64,000 nucleotides of DNA, taken from Phytophthora sp. 'mugwort' (taxonomy: Eukaryota; Oomycota; Peronosporomycetes; Peronosporales; Peronosporaceae). Positions 63,901-64,000 of this stretch are shown piece after piece. The notes below the pieces were generated by a model. It saw only the letters and a list, made by a program, of their open reading frames with translations. It was not told the DNA's origin and ran no database searches. The translations under genes were made by a program, and so were the position numbers. Position 1 is the first letter of the stretch, and every line of letters starts with the position of its first letter. The DNA lies in NCBI GenBank assembly GCA_033558025.1, contig JAUCEF010000001.1:4588001-4652000 (forward strand), in the 5' to 3' direction.

Positions 63901-64000
63901 CTGACGCTATGACCAAGGGCGAGCCTAAGCGCATTCCATCTTCACGAATTTACTCGCTCCCATTCATTCAATCAAGCGTTCTGCCACGCAACACACGAGC
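60961..64000 (+). mobile_element. 5' part of LTR retrotransposon (probable Ty3/gypsy), incomplete
   Basis: GC-rich, base-skewed block unlike the neighbouring genes, leading into a plus-strand gag-like frame at 63492 that runs off the window. The intervening sequence has hydrophobic open pieces on both strands (a minus-strand SLVVYSSFYGVSFAYELIE near 61773; a plus-strand LLVPLPIAGILKG near 63068; a second SCFYGVSALN near 63400) of unknown meaning, usually interrupted by stops. LTR borders could not be fixed because the second LTR is outside the window. Start coordinate is approximate. Confidence 0.5.
63492..64000 (+). CDS. Gag-like N-terminal fragment of retrotransposon
   Basis: Open with no stop from after TAG at 63491 to the window end (169 codons), first in-frame ATG at 63810 (MGLETLADLAVSVLQDQ). 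Upstream codons also look coding: KPETAIDRLLLALDAETKSG, RIAFWSAIRERFAANSASMG; later PVMILPPPDAMTKGEPKRIP. It resembles gag leaders of oomycete gypsy elements by memory. The true start is unclear; the protein continues beyond the window. Confidence 0.5.

Overview
The window is oomycete nuclear DNA, most likely Phytophthora or a close relative. Reasons: short genes with small GT-AG introns; TKL-type kinases; oomycete-style DDE transposases, Ty1/copia and chromodomain Ty3/gypsy elements; and compact housekeeping genes packed on both strands. No RNA gene or CRISPR array was seen.

Layout. 1-2.8 kb: a GFA/CENP-V-like gene and a tail-anchored DnaJ protein. 3.1-11.1 kb: transposon graveyard (a pogo-like DDE gene with a Tc1/mariner element nested in one of its introns, then a frameshifted Ty3/gypsy chromovirus). 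12.1-15.6 kb: a CCDC77 orthologue and a TKL kinase, both on the minus strand. 16.2-41.6 kb: a 25.4 kb block between that kinase and its paralogue at 42.1-43.6 kb. This block has 4.3 kb near-identical inverted arms (16212-20520 and 37265-41583) around a decayed endogenous Polinton-like virus (PLV). 45.2-60.4 kb: gene-dense housekeeping region (DIX-auxilin protein, mitochondrial DUF3228-like protein, K+ channel, MPC1, MCC beta, RNF141-like RING protein, a four-TM protein, an Atg1/ULK kinase). 61-64 kb: the 5' part of another LTR retrotransposon running off the window.

The viral remnant carries a major capsid protein, an adenain-like maturation protease, a truncated packaging ATPase, a protein VI-like minor capsid protein, a repeat-rich fibre with an S74-type chaperone end, a truncated tyrosine-recombinase-like integrase and several small unknown genes. 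Most are frameshifted or truncated. Its capsid gene is split by an apparently intact, recent copia element (4709 bp, two 284 bp LTRs that look identical, 5 bp target duplication ACACC, a 1372-codon uninterrupted polyprotein). An older, dead copia copy (TSD CTTAT) lies in the left arm, and a truncated duplicate of it forms most of the right arm.

Among cellular genes the standout is 57464-60375: a predicted Atg1/ULK kinase whose C-terminus carries two tandem Atg11/FIP200 Claw-like domains, so kinase and scaffold-receptor modules of autophagy initiation appear fused. The gene at 45178 pairs an N-terminal DIX-like domain with a C-terminal auxilin J domain. MPC1 and MCC beta are convergent neighbours serving mitochondrial pyruvate import and leucine breakdown. 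Intron positions were placed by eye and need transcript support.
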